The translations under genes were made by a program, and so were the position numbers. A stretch of 8,521 nucleotides of DNA from Candidatus Bathyarchaeota archaeon (lineage in GTDB: Archaea; Thermoproteota; Bathyarchaeia; Bathyarchaeales; Bathycorpusculaceae): NCBI GenBank assembly GCA_030630585.1, contig DAOVMU010000055.1:1-8521 (forward strand), in the 5' to 3' direction. Under the pieces are notes generated by a model. That model searched no databases, had not been told where the DNA came from, and was given only the letters and a program-made list of their open reading frames with translations. This document shows, in pieces, positions 5,573 to 8,521 of this stretch; position 1 is the first letter of the stretch; each line of letters starts with the position of its first letter.

Positions 5573-6382
5573 TTAGCTAAATACTGGTTTGACTCTCACT
5601 AATTCACCCTTCTTAATCTCAAGGTTGAGCTGTATCTTTTCAGGTGTTCTTATGATTCCTTTTCCTGCGTATTTTGAATCCTTTATGGGTTTGACTTTGC
5701 ATATAGTTGTCTTCCCATAGAAGGTTTCAACTTCAGCTTGTTCAATTTTTGCTCCGTCATAGACTTCTTCCCATTGTGATAGTATTTCGCTGTCAATTCG
5801 CACGGTATCAGATGGAACCAATAAGCCACCAAGGTTTTCAACTATGAGCTGGTTTACAGGAAGGTCTGTGAGGAGAGTTTTAGCTTCTAAGGATTCCTCT
5901 GGTTCCTCCATAGTTTCTTCAATTGGCGTTTCTTCTTGTTCTTCGAGTTCCTCGGTTACTGAAATTTCAGTTTTAATTGGAGGTGTATTGCTTTTGAGGG
6001 GGACAGGGTGGATCTTCTCTAGAAGTCTAAGAATAGTCGGGATTAAGACGCGAGTCACGGTGGTTACGTAGTTCATGTCTGCTTTTTTTGAGGTGACCGT
6101 GACGAGGTAAAGGTCATTCATGCAAGAAATGTTTACTCTGCCCTTGCTGCCCTCTAAGACTATGCCTTCAACACCACCTATTGCATCGGCTTTATCTAGT
6201 ATGCCGTCGAAGGAATCTATAACACGTACTACAACATCTTCAGGGGTGTTTTCGTCTCTGGCTATAATCTGGCCGTCTTCCTTGAACATGAAAGAGCTTT
6301 TTATGTCCGGGCATACGTTTTGAATTTCATCAAGTGTGTTTTTTAGGGCAAAGGAGTAGACTTCATTATTCACGTGTTTCAC
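5573..6382 (-). CDS. Roadblock/LC7 protein with acidic linker and C-terminal barrel-like domain
   Basis: The protein has 269 residues in three parts. Residues about 9-124 form a Roadblock/LC7 domain: a first helix with LKNTLDEIQNVCPDI, strand SSFMFKEDGQIIARD, the central helix around VVVRVIDSFDGILDKAD, then GIVLEGSKGRVNISCMNDLYLVTVTS and a final helix. Residues about 137-168 are a very acidic linker rich in Glu and Pro. Residues about 174-267 look like an all-beta domain ending IRTPEKIQLNLEIKKGELVRVKPV, which resembles double-psi or AbrB-like barrels ('L.I.KGdlVrVkP'); that reading is tentative. It probably acts in the cytoplasm as a dimeric scaffold or GTPase regulator. The frame begins with GTG 6382, but GTG 6373 has AAGGAAG at a better distance. 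It starts 12 bases after the upstream gene and shares one base with the ATG of the longer version of the next gene. Confidence 0.78.
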   Translation of the reverse strand: MKHVNNEVYSFALKNTLDEIQNVCPDIKSSFMFKEDGQIIARDENTPEDVVVRVIDSFDGILDKADAIGGVEGIVLEGSKGRVNISCMNDLYLVTVTSKKADMNYVTTVTRVLIPTILRLLEKIHPVPLKSNTPPIKTEISVTEELEEQEETPIEETMEEPEESLEAKTLLTDLPVNQLIVENLGGLLVPSDTVRIDSEILSQWEEVYDGAKIEQAEVETFYGKTTICKVKPIKDSKYAGKGIIRTPEKIQLNLEIKKGELVRVKPVFS

Positions 6383-6394
6383 TTCCTTGCGGTT

Positions 6395-6820
6395 CTAAGA
6401 CAGTTTGAAGAGTATGCGCTCGGGGACGCCTTCGCTCTCTACAACAAGATAGTTTAGACCTTCAGTGTCTCCAAGCTGATCCAACCATTTTAGTGCTTCC
6501 CGAGCCTTTTGCAGTACTAGCAGTCTTTCCTGATGGCTTCGTACAACCGCTTCTATAGCCGTTAATTCGTGGAATGGGCTGGCATCTAAAACTATGTTTA
6601 GATGACCTATTGTAATTTCTCCTAGACTTTCACTTGAAGCTTTTTTACCAGCCAGTTTCATGACTACTTCTCGAATCTTCTTTGATTTTTCAGCTAATGC
6701 TCTAATATCATCTAGTCGACGTAGATATTCACCTAACGTACTCTTCGTCTCAGACACTTTCTTATCTAAAGTTTCAGCTATCTCTCCCGCTGAAGTATAT
6801 TCTATTATTTCAACCACCAT
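6395..6820 (-). CDS. Coiled-coil/helical protein of unknown family
   Basis: With ATG 6820 the protein has 141 residues. I chose this start because GGAGGTG (6829-6835) lies eight bases upstream; the longer frame from TTG 6892 would add 24 residues of improbable sequence. Residues about 10-60 are helical and charged (ETLDKKVSETK, EYLRRLDDIRALAEKSKKIREVV), probably a coiled coil. A middle segment (SLGEITIGHLNIVLDASP) may be a beta hairpin. A second helix pair follows (HELTAIEAVVRSHQERLLVLQKAREALKWL), with a C-terminal strand region (LNYLVVESEGVPERILFKLS). No signal peptide or membrane span is seen. Its stop is 12 bases before the long Roadblock gene, so the two are surely cotranscribed. It may be a structural partner of the Roadblock proteins; this is inferred from position only. 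Confidence 0.72.
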   Translation of the reverse strand: MVVEIIEYTSAGEIAETLDKKVSETKSTLGEYLRRLDDIRALAEKSKKIREVVMKLAGKKASSESLGEITIGHLNIVLDASPFHELTAIEAVVRSHQERLLVLQKAREALKWLDQLGDTEGLNYLVVESEGVPERILFKLS

Positions 6821-6903
6821 TTTTTCGGCACCTCCAAAGAGGAAATAGAGGGAATGTAGAGAGGCTTTACACCCTCCCCCCAATCTCAACAAACAATGGG
6901 AAA

Positions 6904-7311
6904 CTATGACGTAGGAGCAATCGCGTTGTAATAGTACTGGTTACCCTTCGATGTAGCAGCTTTGATTTGATAGTTGTAGCCGTTCTGCCATCCGTTTGTT
7001 ACTGTCACCGTCACTTTTGCTTGTTCATTGGCAGATATTGTAGTGCCAGTGGTCCACTCTTTGGTGCTACCCACCCAAATTTCACTTACCGTAATTGGTG
7101 ATGTCCCAGTGTTTTGCATTGTGACGTTTACTTGGGTACCGCCTGTCAAGAACTCTACGCTTGTTATTTTTAGTTCTTCTGTTGCCATGAATGTGAATGT
7201 TAGGGCTCCCATCCATGCTGCTACGGCTATGCTTACTGCGACTGTTACCGCGATAAGTATGATTGATGCGACTACGGGGCTTAGGGCTTTCTTATTTTTC
7301 AATATTTTCAT
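6904..7311 (-). CDS. Archaeal type IV pilin-like protein
   Basis: The protein has 135 residues. The start MKILKNKKALSPVV is a class III signal peptide: a basic leader and the K-A|L-S cleavage site (after Ala9), followed by a hydrophobic helix at about residues 12-37 (VVASIILIAVTVAVSIAVAAW). This fits the archaeal pilin N-terminal family (PF07790). A PibD/EppA-type prepilin peptidase would remove the leader, and the helix would pack in a filament core. Residues about 46-130 are an outward beta-sandwich-like head rich in Thr, Asn and Gly, with one N-glycosylation sequon (N62-V-T64). ATG 7311 is preceded by AAGGAGGG around 7324-7330, a somewhat long spacing of 11-13 bases. No ATPase or platform gene lies in the window, so assembly must use machinery encoded elsewhere. 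The gene ends 83 bases before the coiled-coil gene, and cotranscription is likely but not shown. Confidence 0.85.
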   Translation of the reverse strand: MKILKNKKALSPVVASIILIAVTVAVSIAVAAWMGALTFTFMATEELKITSVEFLTGGTQVNVTMQNTGTSPITVSEIWVGSTKEWTTGTTISANEQAKVTVTVTNGWQNGYNYQIKAATSKGNQYYYNAIAPTS

Positions 7312-7364
7312 TTTCTTTTCTATCCCTCCTTTTGGGATTCACGTGTATGTTAGTGGAAGTGACA

Positions 7365-7386
7365 GATTTAAGTCTTACGACTTAAT
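7365..7386 (-). promoter_or_regulatory. Perfect 18-bp palindrome overlapping the pilin promoter
   Basis: TTAAGTC-ttac-GACTTAA (7368-7385) is a perfect inverted repeat with seven-base arms. On the minus strand its proximal arm forms GACTTAAATC, the best TATA-like element of the pilin gene, about 55-60 bases before ATG 7311. A dimeric regulator bound here would block or recruit the basal machinery. The nearby winged-helix protein (7503-7835) is the obvious candidate; its own upstream region shares TTAAATCT (minus strand, 7889-7896). Confidence 0.5.
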
Positions 7387-7465
7387 ACACCATATTTCTT
7401 GTTTGCACAACAAAACTACACAAAACCAAAAAACAAACAGCTAACCTATCAACTAAGAAACCATC

Positions 7466-7501
7466 AAAAAAGAAACTGTACAACAACCACAAAGCATTGT
7501 G
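7466..7501 (-). terminator. Possible terminator after the winged-helix gene
   Basis: Just after the stop codon on the minus strand, CACAA-tgct-TTGTG (7501-7488) can form a five-pair hairpin. It is followed by a T-rich stretch with TTTTTT at 7471-7466. Further T-rich sequence continues to 7425. Archaeal termination depends mainly on T-tracts, so the T-run is the stronger evidence. Confidence 0.4.
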
Positions 7502-7502
7502 C

Positions 7503-7835
7503 CTAAACGCCTATCTCATCAAAAAACTTGAGCAAGAACTCCGCGACTTCTTCACCGAACTCCGTTATCTCATAGCGTTTCTTCAACGGATCTAAAGGTA
7601 TTGCCTTGGCCAAGCCTAAACCTGCAATCTCGATCATCCTAGCCCTGAAAGTGCCATCGCTGAGGGTTAAACCGTTCTCACGCATAAACTCCTTAGCAGG
7701 CTTCCATTTTCCACGGCTCATGTAGAGTAGGAAAATGCAGTCTATGGCGTGATCCTTCTCAAGCATAGCCTTGATGGCTGCCGATTTGGGATCTGTTAAG
7801 ATGCGTCTAATCTTCTCCTCTTCTCCATTCTTCAT
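7503..7835 (-). CDS. Winged-helix transcriptional regulator, unassigned family
   Basis: With ATG 7835 the protein has 110 residues. The frame could also begin at TTG 7847, adding four residues, but AAAGG lies 12 bases before the ATG and a TATA-like TTATAAT (about 7868-7877) supports it. The N-terminus is charged (MKNGEEEKIRRIL). Helices at about 19-40 (AAIKAMLEKDHAIDCIFLLYMS), KPAKEFMREN and SDGTFRARMIEIAGLGLAK form a helix-turn-helix, and RYEITEFGEEVAEFLLKFF ends it as wing and helix. It is a predicted DNA-binding regulator, 190 bases upstream of the pilin gene on the same strand. A role in controlling the pilin/Roadblock unit is inferred from position and from the palindrome at the pilin promoter. 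It is close to a likely integration scar, so it could instead be a remnant of a mobile element. Confidence 0.72.
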   Translation of the reverse strand: MKNGEEEKIRRILTDPKSAAIKAMLEKDHAIDCIFLLYMSRGKWKPAKEFMRENGLTLSDGTFRARMIEIAGLGLAKAIPLDPLKKRYEITEFGEEVAEFLLKFFDEIGV

Positions 7836-7895
7836 TATACATATCAACCTTTCATTTCTGCTTTCTGATTATAACATAAACCCCTTAAAGATTTA

Positions 7896-7924
7896 ACCTA
7901 TATTACGATTCATGACTTATTATT
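7896..7924. repeat. 29-base imperfect direct repeat, copy 1 (possible att site)
   Basis: This copy matches 8169-8197 at 26 of 29 positions, including a perfect 17-base core attcatgacttattatt (7908-7924). It sits just upstream of the winged-helix promoter. The two copies flank a segment holding an integrase-like C-terminal remnant whose stop is only 27 bases from this copy, as expected for attL or attR. Confidence 0.6.
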
Positions 7925-7950
7925 CCGTTTTATAGGTTAATGGAGACGTT

Positions 7951-8082
7951 TTATTTTCGCTTTCTGAAATATGCTAGCCCGCCTTTTTGGAGCACGTATT
8001 CAAAGCCTGCTTCAAGAAACTCTGGAATCTCTTCAGCTGTCCTAACTACTCTGACATGAAACTTGCGCCGGCATCTAGGAGT
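7951..8082 (-). pseudogene. Remnant resembling the C-terminus of an archaeal tyrosine integrase
   Basis: A minus-strand frame of 43 codons, open from just after TGA 8085-8083 to TAA 7953-7951, ends in FHVRVV, then EEIPEFLEAGFEYV, then GGLAYFRKRK. From memory this matches the conserved tail of archaeal XerCD/SSV-like integrases ('..EEA..LiEaGFEYV....G.K.FRKRK'). There is no start codon, and the catalytic domain (R, H-x-x-R, Y) is absent upstream. It is therefore at best a fragment. It lies between the two copies of the 29-base repeat, supporting a deleted or decayed integrated element. The family match is recalled, not searched. Confidence 0.5.
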
Positions 8083-8130
8083 TCAGCTTAAGAAGCACAC
8101 TTGATTTTTGCCCAGCACTTCATAGCAAAG

Positions 8131-8162
8131 AAAAAAAAGGGAAGTATGCAGGAGACATCTCC
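8131..8162 (-). terminator. Possible hairpin/T-run terminator of a decayed unit
   Basis: On the minus strand, GGAG-atgt-CTCC (8162-8151) is followed 12 bases later by TTTTTTTT (8138-8131). It lies about 30 bases after the double stop of the fragment at 8193-8423, so it could have ended that former transcript. Confidence 0.35.
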
Positions 8163-8168
8163 ACTGAC

Positions 8169-8197
8169 ACCTGTAATACAATTCATGACTTATTATT
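8169..8197. repeat. 29-base imperfect direct repeat, copy 2 (possible att site)
   Basis: Second copy of the repeat at 7896-7924, in the same orientation and 273 bases away. It overlaps the last codons and the two consecutive TAA stops of the open frame at 8193-8423. A 3' end of a gene is a usual place for integrase attachment. Confidence 0.6.
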
Positions 8198-8423
8198 TAG
8201 CGCGCGCGAACTCGCCCAGCTTGCTTAAGGCACTAACGATCACAGCGCCTTCTAGCTGGGCAACACGCCTCAAGTGACGCCCAGCCCATCTGTAGATTTC
8301 CACTCTGAAAATATTCGGAGAGGGATTAAAATTCAATTCCCCACACCGAACAATGCATGCACATATAGTTAGACTTGATACTTTTGTAAGAATCTTAATT
8401 GAATAACCTACGATAACAGAATT
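8193..8423 (-). pseudogene. Start-less open frame, unrecognised, likely gene fragment
   Basis: This minus-strand frame is open for 76 codons before a double TAA but has no ATG. The last 36 codons, from GTG 8303, look most protein-like: YRWAGRHLRRVAQLEGAVIV followed by SALSKLGEFARAK. They are richer in GC than the AT-rich sequence around them. No strong ribosome site precedes GTG 8303. The upstream half (cysteine- and valine-rich) is less convincing. I do not recognise the family; the same bases form strong inverted repeats, so a structured RNA is the alternative reading. Confidence 0.3.
8214..8285. repeat. GC-rich inverted repeats with two alternative pairings
   Basis: GCTGGGC (8255-8261) is complementary to both GCCCAGC 8214-8220 and GCCCAGC 8279-8285, so two mutually exclusive seven-pair stems are possible. 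The first is reinforced by an inner stem, AAGGC 8227-8231 with GCCTT 8247-8251. The block stands out from the AT-rich surroundings. It may be a decayed structured RNA, a palindromic repeat, or simply the coding fragment described for the same bases. Confidence 0.4.
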
Positions 8424-8521
8424 TTAAATGTTCACAAACGATACATCTTGAGATATTTATCATATTTCAGCAATATTATTACACCTAAAAGTATTGAAAA
8501 TGGGAGAAAAATACTGAAAAA
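8424..8521. other. AT-rich stretch without recognisable gene
   Basis: The last 98 bases are strongly AT-rich, with stops in all frames. I see no gene, repeat or convincing promoter. Together with the scattered remnants from 7848 onward, this makes the longest stretch without an intact gene in the window. Confidence 0.5.

Noticed and set aside
6821..6892. TTG start giving the coiled-coil protein 24 extra residues
   Set aside because: The added residues are low quality and the strong GGAGGTG ribosome site is placed for ATG 6820.
8088..8188. Minus-strand micro-frame starting MNCITGVSG
   Set aside because: Its composition is unlike a protein (a run of Phe from the T-tract, scattered Cys) and it covers a likely terminator.
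8145..8276. Plus-strand open frame of about 43 codons starting MQETSPLTP
   Set aside because: It is short, has no clear ribosome site, and mirrors the minus-strand fragment and the repeat.
1..8521. CRISPR array, tRNA or rRNA genes
   Set aside because: No regularly spaced repeats, and no tRNA or rRNA consensus segments were seen on either strand.

Overview
The window looks archaeal, most likely from the TACK side and plausibly Bathyarchaeota-like. The evidence is a multi-OB-fold replication protein A, an archaeal-type IMPase/FBPase, an SbcD/Mre11-related phosphoesterase, an Hsp20 with an archaeal N-terminus, a type IV pilin with a class III signal peptide, two Roadblock/LC7 proteins and several small winged-helix regulators. 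TATA-like boxes lie about 25 bases before likely transcript starts. Several ribosome sites are strong GGAGG sequences, while other genes look leaderless. The lineage is inferred from gene content only; no rRNA or tRNA was seen.

Layout. Bases 1-1017 (-) carry most of an RPA-like protein whose C-terminus lies outside the window. Divergent from it is a small DUF131-like membrane protein gene (1085-1283, +), interrupted by a one-base frameshift in a run of eight T. It converges on a 38-residue membrane protein gene (1302-1418, -) with a strong ribosome site. On the minus strand there follow, in transcription order, IMPase (4332-3493) overlapping the phosphoesterase (3496-2648), then Hsp20 (2584-1997) and a SWIM zinc-finger protein (1943-1533). 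A divergent regulatory region (4333-4499) precedes a convergent pair of winged-helix genes (4500-4721 + and 5016-4723 -) separated by one base.

Bases 7311-5166 (-) hold the most interesting unit: a type IV pilin, a coiled-coil protein, a Roadblock protein with an acidic linker and a C-terminal beta-barrel-like domain, and a second Roadblock protein. The last three are tightly packed, and a perfect 18-bp palindrome overlaps the likely pilin promoter. Upstream is another winged-helix regulator gene (7835-7503, -). By analogy with bacterial MglB/MglA control of type IV pili, this may be a surface-filament module with its own cytoplasmic Roadblock regulators. That functional link is inference.

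Bases 7848-8521 contain no intact gene. They hold a short remnant resembling the C-terminus of archaeal tyrosine integrases (7951-8082, -) and a 29-base imperfect direct repeat (7896-7924 and 8169-8197) that flanks it. They also hold a start-less open frame (8193-8423, -) with GC-rich inverted repeats, followed by a possible hairpin/T-run terminator. Together these suggest the scar of an integrated element.
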